From: Nitrospirota bacterium
GTDB taxonomy: Bacteria > Nitrospirota > 9FT-COMBO-42-15 > HDB-SIOI813
NCBI GenBank assembly: GCA_016212215.1
Contig: JACRGV010000120.1
Span: forward strand, 1-60,024
Length of the DNA stretch: 60,024 nucleotides
Direction: 5' to 3'
Below are positions 8,821 through 16,928 of this stretch, piece after piece. Position 1 is the first letter of the stretch, and every line of letters begins with the position of its first letter. The position numbers and the translations under genes were made by a program. Under the pieces are notes generated by a model, which had not been told where the DNA came from, ran no database searches, and saw only the letters and a list, made by a program, of their open reading frames with translations.

Positions 8821-10119
8821 CTAATCATGGTAACCGGTTTCATCCCGACGCGTAAAAAACTTATTCCTCCACTCCCTCGGCAGGTTTATTAAACCAATCC
8901 TCTTCTGTTGGAGAAGGGTATCTTTAATATCCTCGATGTTTATCTTATTTTTAATCAGCCCGGTCAGAACCCCTGCACCATCTATTGACCCCACTGTAAC
9001 AAAGCCTTTAAGTGTGCCGTCTTTGATTACAAGACTCCGGTAAAAGGATGCCTCAGGGTCATCTATACTCACAACCTTATAACTGGAATCAGGAGGTGTG
9101 GTAATACCTGCTGAAAGTATAGGCATTTTCAGGAACTTCAGGGAATTCATAGGCAGACCGCCGATGTAAGGGAAATTTGCTCCAGCCATATTTGAACCTG
9201 CTACAACGCCCTGCTGATAAGCCAAAGGCCATAGCGGTAAGGAACGCTTTTGACCGTCTGTAATATCCAGTGCCTTTACAACATCACCTGCACCATAAAC
9301 ACCAGGGATATTTGTTGCCATCAGGTCATCAACCTCAAGCCCCCTGTTAAAATTGATGCCCGTGTTATTTATCAAATCTCCATTCGGCACAACACCGATT
9401 GCAGTAATCACCGCCTGACATGGAATGAATTTCCCGCTTTTCAGTTTCACACCTGTAATCTCATCATTATTACCCTGGCCTGCAATCTCCTCAACAGTAT
9501 CATTTAAATAGAAATCAATACCGCCATCTTTCATCAGTTTTTCTGCAATCTCCGAAGACCTCGGATCCAATGCCTTGACAAGCACCCTGTCTCCAAGCTC
9601 AATTACAGAGACCTTCTTGTTAAGGTTATTTAAGGTATACGCTATCTCGGTACCTGTAAACCCTGCACCTATTACAACCACACTTTCAAATTTCGTAAGC
9701 GCCTCTTTTATCTTATGTGCATCTGAAAACTCAGTAAACGAGAATATCTGTTTCTTATTTTCAGAACCGGAAATTGAAGGCTTAAATGGCACACCGCCGA
9801 CAGCGAGCAGGAGTTTTTTATAACCGACCTCTTCACCGCCTTCTATAACGAGCTTTGTCTTATCAGGATTGAGTGCAGTAACCTTTCTGCCATAAAGGGC
9901 ATCAACCCCCATCCGGTTAAAATAGTCTTTACCCCTGTATTCAAGCCAACCGGCAGATTCGCCTTCTATGTAACCGGCAAGCATCGCCTTAGAATAAGAA
10001 CCGAGTGTCTCATAAGATATTGTAAGGATAGAAGACTTTGTGTCATACCTTCTGATACCTTCTATAGCCCCTACTGCCGCTACGTTAGCGCCGACAATAA
10101 CATAATCTGCCTTCTTCAT
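8821..10119 (-). CDS. FAD/NAD(P)-dependent oxidoreductase of the split glutamate synthase
   Basis: A 432-residue pyridine nucleotide-disulfide oxidoreductase-like protein: N-terminal FAD site YVIVGANVAAVGAIEGIRR, central NAD(P) site VVVIGAGFTGTEIAYTLNNL (about residues 142-161), and GVYGAGDVV. It lacks a CxxC redox disulfide and looks like NADH:nitrite or ferredoxin reductase-type flavoproteins. Position between amidotransferase and ferredoxin genes suggests it passes electrons from NAD(P)H, through the Fe-S subunit, to the FMN subunit. It overlaps the ferredoxin gene by 4 bp. Confidence 0.82.
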   Translation of the reverse strand: MKKADYVIVGANVAAVGAIEGIRRYDTKSSILTISYETLGSYSKAMLAGYIEGESAGWLEYRGKDYFNRMGVDALYGRKVTALNPDKTKLVIEGGEEVGYKKLLLAVGGVPFKPSISGSENKKQIFSFTEFSDAHKIKEALTKFESVVVIGAGFTGTEIAYTLNNLNKKVSVIELGDRVLVKALDPRSSEIAEKLMKDGGIDFYLNDTVEEIAGQGNNDEITGVKLKSGKFIPCQAVITAIGVVPNGDLINNTGINFNRGLEVDDLMATNIPGVYGAGDVVKALDITDGQKRSLPLWPLAYQQGVVAGSNMAGANFPYIGGLPMNSLKFLKMPILSAGITTPPDSSYKVVSIDDPEASFYRSLVIKDGTLKGFVTVGSIDGAGVLTGLIKNKINIEDIKDTLLQQKRIGLINLPREWRNKFFTRRDETGYHD

Positions 10120-10601
10120 TTAGAAAGAACCTCCGGCATTGTTTCATCATAAACCAATGCCTTATTCGGACATGCCTCCACGCAGGCCGGCTTTAATCCC
10201 TGTTCAAGCCTGTCAACGCACAGGTCACATTTAAAAGCATGTTTTGTGTCTTCCTTATCATTATGTTTTATATTAGGATGTGCAGAGCCATAAGGACATG
10301 CAATCACACAACCCCAGCATCCGACACAACGCTCTTCATCAAGATAGACTATCCCGTTATCTAATCTCTGAATAGCCCCGCTTATACAGGCATCAAGACA
10401 CCACGGATGTTTACAGTGCCGGCACATGGAAGAAAATGCTGCCGGACCTTTAAGCTCAACAATCGTGTTAGTCTTTCCACGCAGGTTTTCACGCTTGTAT
10501 GACTTAACAGGGTCCTGAGTACGCGAATGAGTAGCCACACACGCCACCTCACAGTTATAACAGGCGATACAGAAGTCTTCGATAATTATTACTTTTTTCA
10601 T
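10116..10601 (-). CDS. Four-cluster 4Fe-4S ferredoxin-like subunit
   Basis: A 161-residue protein with 16 cysteines in four groups: CIACYNCEVAC, CRHCKHPWCLDAC, CVGCWGCVIAC, and CDLC...CVEACPNKA. This is the pattern of DmsB/HycB-type electron-transfer subunits carrying four [4Fe-4S] clusters. It overlaps the oxidoreductase gene by 4 bp (ATGA) and follows the FMN subunit, so it is the probable electron bridge of this glutamate synthase. Confidence 0.85.
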   Translation of the reverse strand: MKKVIIIEDFCIACYNCEVACVATHSRTQDPVKSYKRENLRGKTNTIVELKGPAAFSSMCRHCKHPWCLDACISGAIQRLDNGIVYLDEERCVGCWGCVIACPYGSAHPNIKHNDKEDTKHAFKCDLCVDRLEQGLKPACVEACPNKALVYDETMPEVLSK

Positions 10602-10615
10602 CAGTTAATTCCTTA

Positions 10616-10684
10616 CAGCGGGGTTAGAAAACCCCGCCTAACCAGATATAGATTAAGGATAGGAAGGACATTCCTGTCCCGCCT
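10616..10684. repeat. Dispersed hairpin repeat (GCGGGGTTAGAAAACCCCGCC family)
   Basis: GCGGGG-TTAGAAAA-CCCCGC forms the first hairpin and AGGACATTCCTGTCC the second, separated by a variable linker. A sister copy lies at 30009-30077. Here it sits in the gap between the FMN subunit and ferredoxin genes. Confidence 0.65.
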
Positions 10685-10691
10685 ATTTTAT

Positions 10692-12218
10692 TCAAATTCC
10701 CGCCGGCAACACTCCCAGTATATCGCTTTCCTTCTCTGATAATCCAATGGTCCTGAGTCTTAAACGGTTGCCTTTAAGGGATTCGATCGAGTTGATCCCC
10801 ATGGCACCAAGCATATCTTTTATCTCATGTGACCAGCCCTTTACAAGATTATAAAGCTGTTCTGATGCTATCTCAGGGTTCTGCCTCCTTGCAAGCCTCG
10901 GGTCATTTGTTGTAATACCCCATGCACACCTACCTGTGTTACAGGTCTGACAAAGTGTGCATCCTATTGCCAGCATTGCCGCTGTTGCAATGTAAACTGC
11001 ATCAGCGCCGAGGGCTATTGATTTAATCACATCAGCGCTGTTCCTTATACCGCCCGTTGCAACAATAGAAACTTCATTCCTTATACCTTCTTCACGCAGT
11101 CTCTTATCAACCACTGCTATCGCAACCTCTACAGGTATGCCGACATTGTCTCTTACTGACTTTGGTGTAGCGCCTGTCCCGCCCCTGAAACCGTCCAGCA
11201 CTATAATATCTGCCCCGGCCCTTGCAATACCGCTTGCAATCGCAGCAACATTGTGAACTGCCGCTATCTTTACAATTACAGGTTTTTCATAACGTGTGGT
11301 CTCTTTTATTGCATATATCAACTGTTTGAGGTCTTCAATTGAATAGATGTCATGATGCGGTGCAGGTGAGATTGCATCCGAACCCGGTGGTATCATCCTC
11401 GTCTCTGCAATTTCTGCATTAACTTTCTCTCCGGGGAGATGTCCGCCGATACCAGGCTTTGCCCCCTGCCCAATCTTTATCTCAACTGCAGCAGCAGCCT
11501 TCAGATAATCCCTGCTGACACCAAAGCGTCCTGATGCAACCTGAACAATCCCGCATCCGGCATACGGATAAAGCTTCTTATGAAGACCGCCCTCTCCTGT
11601 GTTCCAGTAAGTACCGAGCTGTAAGGCTGCCCTTGCCATTGACTCCTGAAAATTAAGGTTAATCGAACCGTAGGACATTGCAGAAAACATTATTGGAGTT
11701 TCGAGCTGTAACTGCGGGGCAAGTTTTGTCTTTAAAGATATGTTTCCTTTTTCTGTTTCTTCAATCACTATCTTCTGCCCCTTCCGGCCAAGGAAAGTAC
11801 GTAATTCCATTGGTTCTCTCAGGGGGTCTATTGAAGGATTTGTGACCTGGCAGGCATCAATTAAGAGATGGTCAAAATATATCCTGTGCGGTTTATCATT
11901 ACCTATACCTGTGATAATAATACCGCCGGTATTAGCCTGCAGGTAGGTATCCATGACAAGTTCCCACTTCCAGCTTGAGTGTTCGTAAGGTCTTGAAGGA
12001 TTAGGGACAATCTTGATGGCATCTGTCGGACAGTATGCCTCACATCGCTTACAGCCTACGCATGCCTCGTGCTTATTCCATATTGCGTCCAGCTCTTCAT
12101 CATAGAAGGTTGAATCATAAGAACACTGTTCAACACATCCAAGACATCTGACACACTTATAATCATCCCTCTGAACTATGTAGGGATAAAACTGTATTTG
12201 TGGTTTCTTATAAAGCAT
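10692..12218 (-). CDS. FMN-dependent glutamate synthase catalytic subunit with N-terminal ferredoxin domain (archaeal-type GltB2)
   Basis: A 508-residue protein. Residues about 22-68 carry two [4Fe-4S] motifs (CVRCLGCVEQC, CVGCKRCEAYC). The rest is the TIM-barrel synthase domain with AMSYGSINLNFQESMARAA, EGGLHKKLYPYAGCGIVQVASGRFGV, GAKPGIGGHLPGEKV and DGFRGGTGATP. A C-terminal cysteine cluster CTLCQTCNTGRCAWG probably binds the 3Fe-4S centre. It makes glutamate from 2-oxoglutarate and ammonia. It is the first gene of the five-gene set; the single-chain bacterial GltB fusion is absent. Confidence 0.92.
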   Translation of the reverse strand: MLYKKPQIQFYPYIVQRDDYKCVRCLGCVEQCSYDSTFYDEELDAIWNKHEACVGCKRCEAYCPTDAIKIVPNPSRPYEHSSWKWELVMDTYLQANTGGIIITGIGNDKPHRIYFDHLLIDACQVTNPSIDPLREPMELRTFLGRKGQKIVIEETEKGNISLKTKLAPQLQLETPIMFSAMSYGSINLNFQESMARAALQLGTYWNTGEGGLHKKLYPYAGCGIVQVASGRFGVSRDYLKAAAAVEIKIGQGAKPGIGGHLPGEKVNAEIAETRMIPPGSDAISPAPHHDIYSIEDLKQLIYAIKETTRYEKPVIVKIAAVHNVAAIASGIARAGADIIVLDGFRGGTGATPKSVRDNVGIPVEVAIAVVDKRLREEGIRNEVSIVATGGIRNSADVIKSIALGADAVYIATAAMLAIGCTLCQTCNTGRCAWGITTNDPRLARRQNPEIASEQLYNLVKGWSHEIKDMLGAMGINSIESLKGNRLRLRTIGLSEKESDILGVLPAGI

Positions 12219-12353
12219 ATTATTACCCTCATAACACAGGATTCAAGGGGGCGGTTAACATAGCCCCCTGAAGCTGTGAAAGTCCAGTATAACAGTATGG
12301 GTATTAATTTTCAATAGAATTTAATGCCGCTAAAATATAGGTAGGAAACCCTT

Positions 12354-12536
12354 AGGGTCTGTCATAAAATAACCTATACATTTATGCTTCTCATCTTCCG
12401 GCCATCTTTGTGTGCTCCTCAATCGCAACCCCTCAGCGTAGATTCAACTACGCCTTCGGGTTTGCTCAATCGGTCGCACTCAAACCTGACCGAAATCTGA
12501 GCGCCTAAATGCACAACTTATTTCATGACAGACCCT
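12354..12536. mobile_element. 183-bp MITE-like element, copy 1 (AGGGTCTGTCAT ends)
   Basis: Ends AGGGTCTGTCATAAAATAAC and TTATTTCATGACAGACCCT are inverted repeats. The interior is shared with copies at 13473-13654 and 43085-43268, for example ACTACGCCTTCGGGTTTGCTC and TTCCGGCCATCTTTGTGTG. It has no gene. Its end touches the TAA stop of the YceI gene (12536-12538). Confidence 0.8.
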
Positions 12537-13144
12537 TACTTTGCCTTTATGCCCTCAATATCCAGGGTTATCATAACATCATCACCGACTACCAACCCGC
12601 CGTTATCAAGCACCTTGTTCCATACCATACCAAAATCCTTACGATTGATCTTACCGCTTGCTGAGAAACCTGCGCGAGTGCTACCCCATGGGTCCTTACT
12701 GACTCCATTAAGATTTCCAACAAGGGTAATCTCTTTTGTTATACCACGAAGGGTTAAATCACCTAACACAGTGTATACATCCCCTGTTTTTTTGTAACTC
12801 TTCATCTTAAATGTCATGGTCGGGTACTTTTTTACATCAAAAAAATCCGGCCCCTTGAGGTGGGTATCACGCTTTTTATGATTCGTACTAACGGAAGCAG
12901 TTTTGATATTGGCCTCAAGTGACTTAACGGTTACAGTATCGGGGTCAATATCAATAAAACCTGTAAAATCCATAAACCTTCCGGTGGTCTTTGAAACCGT
13001 CATGTGCGTCACACTGAACCCCACTGTTGAATGGTCCGGGTCAACATTATAACGTGCCATCTCCGCGTGAACCAGACCTGCCGGAACTGAAATTAATAAG
13101 GACAACATAAATACCAACAATGTAAGAAACTTCGAGAGTTTCAT
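12536..13144 (-). CDS. YceI-family periplasmic lipocalin-like protein
   Basis: A 202-residue secreted protein. The chosen ATG at 13144 follows GAAAGGGG and starts a clear signal peptide (MKLSKFLTLLVFMLSLLISV...VHA, about 27 residues). The mature part has the YceI signature: YNVDPDHSTVGFSVTHMTVSKTTGRF, MTFKMKSYKKTGD, GDLTLRGITKEITL and the final VMITLDIEGIKAK. YceI proteins form a beta barrel that binds isoprenoid or other lipophilic ligands in the periplasm. The specific ligand is unknown. It is not part of the neighbouring glutamate synthase or cas operons; a MITE separates it from the former. Confidence 0.9.
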   Translation of the reverse strand: MKLSKFLTLLVFMLSLLISVPAGLVHAEMARYNVDPDHSTVGFSVTHMTVSKTTGRFMDFTGFIDIDPDTVTVKSLEANIKTASVSTNHKKRDTHLKGPDFFDVKKYPTMTFKMKSYKKTGDVYTVLGDLTLRGITKEITLVGNLNGVSKDPWGSTRAGFSASGKINRKDFGMVWNKVLDNGGLVVGDDVMITLDIEGIKAK

Positions 13145-13257
13145 AATGATACCCCTTTCTGTTAAGTTATAGGTTATATAAAGAAAAACTAAGATGAGGA
13201 TACTCATGATGCGGATACATTGGCTATACTGCCAGAAGTTGCCGGACATGTCAATTG

Positions 13258-13290
13258 GTTTCAATCCACGCCCCTGTGCGAGGGGCGAGC
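13258..13290 (-). CRISPR. Single type I-C CRISPR repeat, array otherwise absent
   Basis: The plus strand reads GTTTCAATCCACG followed by CCCCTGTGCGAGGGGCGAGC, a type I-C repeat with an intact hairpin (CGCCCCT against AGGGGCG). Read on the minus strand it ends with the canonical GTGGATTGAAAC. It lies downstream of cas2, where an array is expected, but no second repeat at 65-75-base spacing is found before the YceI gene. It is either a naive one-repeat array or what remains after loss of all spacers. Confidence 0.7.
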
Positions 13291-13472
13291 TTCATCATAA
13301 CTTATTGTATATAATAAATTTTTTTGCTATTTTGTGCGAATCCCATATTTTTCATTGTAAAAATATTCAATTGACAAAGAGCCTTTTTGAAACTTCCCGG
13401 ATTAATTCACTTATTCAACACTGCGAACCATATATAGAAATCTTGTGAACAACAGGTTCGCAACAGCATCTT
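13291..13472 (-). promoter_or_regulatory. Candidate AT-rich CRISPR leader
   Basis: An AT-rich stretch with no gene between a MITE next to cas2 and the single repeat. On the minus strand it lies immediately upstream of the repeat, the position and composition expected of a leader. No leader motif could be verified by eye. Confidence 0.4.
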
Positions 13473-13654
13473 AGGGCTTGCCAAAAAATAACTGTTACAT
13501 CTTGCATCTCATCTCCGTGCCATCTTTGGCCGTGCCTCAATCGCAAAATCCTCAACGTAGTTATTACTACGCCTACGGTTTTGCTCAATCGGCACAACCA
13601 ATTCTGACCCGAATCTGAGCGCAATATCGTTACACTTATTTTTTGACAAACCCT
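13473..13654. mobile_element. MITE-like element, copy 2, inserted at the cas2 stop codon
   Basis: Ends AGGGCTTGCCAAAAAATAAC and TTATTTTTTGACAAACCCT. The interior is divergent but alignable with copies at 12354 and 43085 (shared ACTACGCCTACGGTTTTGCTCAATC). The terminal base overlaps the cas2 TAA (13654-13656). This copy separates cas2 from the leader-like region. Confidence 0.7.
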
Positions 13655-13944
13655 TAAATAATCAACGGCCCCTCCTGATCTATAGCCGCCTTTGCCCCTA
13701 CATGCTCCACGCGATGCTTCCAGTTAGACCCGAGATAGTAAAATCTCAGGCTGTCTTTCTCAGGGTCAATCTCCGAGATTAACCTATTCTTCAACATCGT
13801 CCACTGTGCGGAGTCAACAATACATTCGAACACCGAATACTGTACCCGCTGTCCGTAATCCTTACAGGCACGCGCCACCCTGCGGAGGCGACGCTGCCCC
13901 TTGCCATCGTCGGTGGCAACATCATAACTTACTATTACAAACAT
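13654..13944 (-). CDS. cas2: CRISPR-associated endonuclease Cas2 (type I-C)
   Basis: A 96-residue Cas2: MFVIVSYDVATDDGKGQRRLRRVARACKDYG with the conserved first-strand aspartate (D9), QYSVFECIVD, and the C-terminal LGSNWKHRVEHVGAK typical of subtype I-C. It forms the scaffold of the Cas1-Cas2 integrase. It ends at a MITE but its C-terminus looks complete. A degenerate CRISPR repeat lies 21 bases upstream of its start. Confidence 0.93.
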   Translation of the reverse strand: MFVIVSYDVATDDGKGQRRLRRVARACKDYGQRVQYSVFECIVDSAQWTMLKNRLISEIDPEKDSLRFYYLGSNWKHRVEHVGAKAAIDQEGPLII

Positions 13945-13965
13945 ATCTTGCTCTCACTTCCGTAT

Positions 13966-13997
13966 CTTTCAATCCACGCTCCCTCGCGGATAGCGAC
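13966..13997 (-). CRISPR. Isolated degenerate CRISPR repeat between cas1 and cas2
   Basis: Plus strand CTTTCAATCCACGCTCCCTC then GCGGATAGCGAC, 32 bases. It keeps the TTTCAATCCACGC half and the terminal GCGAC of I-C repeats, but the hairpin is imperfect. It occupies most of the 63-base cas1-cas2 gap. It may be an off-target integration scar or an old repeat trapped by rearrangement. Confidence 0.6.
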
Positions 13998-14007
13998 GGG
14001 TATTTCC

Positions 14008-15039
14008 TTACTTCCATATAAACGGGGGATAATTATCCATATCCCCGCGCAGGTAACGCGCCATCAGCAATGCCTGCATATGAAAAAGCAGGCCGATTGT
14101 AACCTTCTCCTTAAGGAAGGGATGCAGTATCTCTTCCTGCTTCCGCTTCTGGTAGGCCACCAGAACAGTCTTCCTCGTATCATCATCCATCCACACCGCT
14201 CCTGATTCCTTTTTTTGAAATCCCTTTCCCTGTACCTGACAAAGATTAATCATGGACAGAGCCAGACGGTCAGCAAAGAAAGGACGAAATTCCTCCATAA
14301 GGTCGAGTGCAAGTCCATATCTGCCGGGACGATCCCTGTGCAGGAATCCGACAGCAGGGTCAAGTCCAACAGTCTCAAGAGCCGAACGGACATCGTGCAT
14401 CACAATGGTATAGAGAAATGACAGCAGGCAGTTCACATTATCCAGCGGCGGTCTCCGGCTTCGTTCATGGAATTTGAATTGATCTTTTTGTGAGGTAACG
14501 AGATGATCAAAGACACTGAAGTAGGTATATGCCGATTCTCCCTCGATTCCCCGCAATACATCCAGTTCTTGTTCTGAACTCAATCTTCTCAGATAACCTG
14601 AGAGCCGTTGTGACGCCTGCGAAAGCGCATCCGCATCAATCTTTTCTGAATGATCCCTTATCGCACGCTGAAGCACAGTGCGGGAGTTGGCTATCTTGCC
14701 GGTCAATAGCGCGCGTGCAATTAATGCAGACGTGTTCAGGTCATCCGCCCTGCGGTACTGCTCCCGCCTCAGAAGGACATTGCCGGATACAGGCCCCTGA
14801 ACCTTTGCAAGAAAACCACCGTTCTCTGTGAGAAAACTTATAGCCACACCGCTCTCCGCACAGAATCCCATCAGGAACGGGCTGCAGGATATTTGTCCAA
14901 AGCAGACAATCCCTCCAAGTGTGTGAATAGGTGCGCGCAGACGGACTTCATTGTCCACCTTCACAACGACTGTCTCACCATCCTTAGAAAGATACGCCCC
15001 CTTTGTTGTAACGAAGAGAGTATTTAAATGTTTTTTCAT
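14008..15039 (-). CDS. cas1: CRISPR-associated integrase Cas1 (type I-C)
   Basis: A 343-residue Cas1 with the I-C N-terminus MKKHLNTLFVTTKGAYLSKDGETVVVK, a beta-sheet dimerisation domain, and the helical catalytic domain with VNCLLSFLYTIVMHD, the GLDPAVGFLHRDRPGRYGLALDLMEEFRP block (catalytic His/Asp region) and a YPPFIWK end. It integrates spacers together with Cas2. Its ATG overlaps the stop of the upstream BRO-N/DinD-like gene by 4 bases, so the two are translationally coupled. Confidence 0.95.
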   Translation of the reverse strand: MKKHLNTLFVTTKGAYLSKDGETVVVKVDNEVRLRAPIHTLGGIVCFGQISCSPFLMGFCAESGVAISFLTENGGFLAKVQGPVSGNVLLRREQYRRADDLNTSALIARALLTGKIANSRTVLQRAIRDHSEKIDADALSQASQRLSGYLRRLSSEQELDVLRGIEGESAYTYFSVFDHLVTSQKDQFKFHERSRRPPLDNVNCLLSFLYTIVMHDVRSALETVGLDPAVGFLHRDRPGRYGLALDLMEEFRPFFADRLALSMINLCQVQGKGFQKKESGAVWMDDDTRKTVLVAYQKRKQEEILHPFLKEKVTIGLLFHMQALLMARYLRGDMDNYPPFIWK

Positions 15040-15869
15040 CTTCTTTCCAATCTCTTCCGGCTTTCCGGTTCTGTCAGATAGTTCTCCGGTGACACCACTT
15101 TCTTGCCGGTCTTCTTTTCAAGGTCTTCTCTTGCTTTACCTGCTACTTCTCCTCCCTTGAGCGCCGCATGTTTGTTTTCGTGAAATCCCTTTGCATCATC
15201 AACTTTTGTTATCTCAGTTGTCGCGGCCTCGCCGAGCATTGAAAATATAAGCTCAAGGTCGGTCATGTGATCACGCAGATTCTCACGTTTCAACCCCTTT
15301 AAATTCTTATGCCGGCCTGGGGTGATGCCGAATGCAGCCTTTGCAATCTCAGCGGTGAGCATCTCATATTCCCTTCTCTCTTTGACTTCCCTCTTCTTCC
15401 ACTCATCCGTAAGTTCCTCACGAATAGCAATGCCACGCATCCGTTTCTCTATCCAGTCATCAGAATAGCCTTTGGCCTTATACAATGCCCTTGTCCTTTT
15501 AGTAGCCAGTTCAGGATATTCAATCTCCTGCACCCGCTCGTAGCCTGCCTTTGCCATCCAGCGTTTGAAGGGCTCTGCTTTAGGCGAGGGGATGGATTGG
15601 ATAATGCGAAACATCGTCTCAGTGTTTGCACAGTCGGTTTCGTAATATTTTCCGTCCGATGACTGCATCTTCAGTTGTCCGATTTTTTCGGACAACTCAT
15701 CATACCCCTCTTCAGAAAGCTTTTTCTTTAAGTCACTCCAATACTTTCTTGGTCTCTCCGTACCTGTTAACACCTCGACAATGTCAACAATAGAAAACCA
15801 CCACTCGTCATTATACAGCATCCTCCTGATTTGCTTTCCTTTGAAAACCGCTAAATGTGTTTCCGTCAT
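15036..15869 (-). CDS. BRO-N/DinD-like protein in the cas4 position of a type I-C operon
   Basis: A 277-residue protein starting MTETHLAVFKGKQIRR after a GGGAGGGG ribosome-binding site (ATG at 15869; the frame extends further without support). The N-terminus (FKGKQIRRMLYNDEWWFSIVDIV, about residues 8-30) is a Bro-N domain as in baculovirus/phage BRO antirepressors. The rest (ETDCANTETMFRIIQSIPSP, FKRWMAKAGYERVQEIE, KGYSDDWIEKRMRGIAIR, LEKKTGKKVVSPENYL) matches the bacterial BRO/DinD-like family (E. coli DinD is damage-inducible). Type I-C operons normally carry cas4 here; no RecB-type nuclease motif or four-Cys cluster is present, so this is not a Cas4. The stop overlaps cas1 by 4 bases. A 98-base gap after cas7 leaves room for its own promoter. 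A role in adaptation or DNA-damage coupling is inference only. Confidence 0.8.
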   Translation of the reverse strand: MTETHLAVFKGKQIRRMLYNDEWWFSIVDIVEVLTGTERPRKYWSDLKKKLSEEGYDELSEKIGQLKMQSSDGKYYETDCANTETMFRIIQSIPSPKAEPFKRWMAKAGYERVQEIEYPELATKRTRALYKAKGYSDDWIEKRMRGIAIREELTDEWKKREVKERREYEMLTAEIAKAAFGITPGRHKNLKGLKRENLRDHMTDLELIFSMLGEAATTEITKVDDAKGFHENKHAALKGGEVAGKAREDLEKKTGKKVVSPENYLTEPESRKRLERR

Positions 15870-15967
15870 TTGACCCCTCCCTGCCAGTATAAATATTAAA
15901 GATAACCTTACTCCGCCCTTTACAGAATATAAAATGCTGCAAGGTAGAAAGTAGAAGAAGATCATCT

Positions 15968-16927
15968 TCAGAATACATTCTCTTCCGGCCATTCATTAAC
16001 TTCAATCTCTACCGGGAGATTGGTTTTATCTAATGCAATTGTATAATCTTCCTTCCCTCGCGGCAGTTCTGAATTTTTCCTTACTGTTACTCGCTCAAAT
16101 AATCTCCCTGATAGCTCATTACCCAAATGACTTTTATGTTTAAATATCACCAGTTTTACAGGATTCATTTCTCCTCGTGCAGCAGCATGGTCATTTTCAA
16201 ATGCCTTTATAAGGGCTTCCCAAAGCAGCGTTAAATCATCTGCACAGAATCCTGTTTTTTTAGCATCAACAGCAGATACAAATCCTTTCATGCGGTATAA
16301 TGCATAAGGAATGGTGGCCTTCCTGCCAAAAGTTGATGCAAATTCACGATCTTTTTTGGCTTGGTCATCTCTCTCCTTCTCAGTAGTAACACAGCAACGG
16401 GTTATTGAATGCTCTGCTTGGTAAATGCGATCTTCTGAACGAGCAAAAGTAAATTGCACAGGGCCACGGACCGTACCAGCCCCTCTTATTTTCTCTTTAT
16501 TTTGTTTCTTGCTTTTAGCGACTTCTTCTCCTTCCTCTTCCGACGCTTCACCGCCTGCCTTCTCTCCTGTGCTTAATACCGCACCAAATGTCCTGATATC
16601 GTAATAATCATCACACAGTTTCTTACGCTTTTCTGACGTAGTATTACCCGGCGTTTTGCTAATTATTGCATTTAAATAGCTATCTTCGCCGGTTATATCC
16701 CTTTGCCTTATAAAAATATCATATGGAGATTTTGGGTTCTTATCTTCATACTTCAGTTGCACATAGTTACGCACCTTCCTTTTGATACAAACATCCGTCA
16801 CTAACCCATGCTGATCTTCTGCATCTGCCCTTGGTAGGTTCACTTGATCAGGATCACCATTAGGATTACCGTCCTTTACGTCAAAGAAAAAAACAAAATC
16901 ATACCGATTCTTTACTATCTCGCTCAT
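15968..16927 (-). CDS. cas7: Cascade backbone subunit Cas7 (Csd2, type I-C)
   Basis: A 319-residue Csd2 family protein: YDFVFFFDVKDGNPNGDPDQVNLPRAD near the N-terminus, the RTFGAVLS and RGPVQFTFARSEDRIYQAEHSITR blocks, and GRKATIPYALYRMKGFVSA. Several copies coat the crRNA spacer in the type I-C effector. It follows cas8c by one base. A charged insertion (GEKAGGEASEEEGEEVAKSK) falls where the family has a flexible loop. Confidence 0.93.
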   Translation of the reverse strand: MSEIVKNRYDFVFFFDVKDGNPNGDPDQVNLPRADAEDQHGLVTDVCIKRKVRNYVQLKYEDKNPKSPYDIFIRQRDITGEDSYLNAIISKTPGNTTSEKRKKLCDDYYDIRTFGAVLSTGEKAGGEASEEEGEEVAKSKKQNKEKIRGAGTVRGPVQFTFARSEDRIYQAEHSITRCCVTTEKERDDQAKKDREFASTFGRKATIPYALYRMKGFVSAVDAKKTGFCADDLTLLWEALIKAFENDHAAARGEMNPVKLVIFKHKSHLGNELSGRLFERVTVRKNSELPRGKEDYTIALDKTNLPVEIEVNEWPEENVF

Positions 16928-16928
16928 T

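Noticed and set aside
15036-15869. The gene before cas1 as a divergent Cas4
   Set aside because: It lacks the RecB-type nuclease motifs and the C-terminal cysteine cluster, and matches Bro-N/DinD-like proteins instead.
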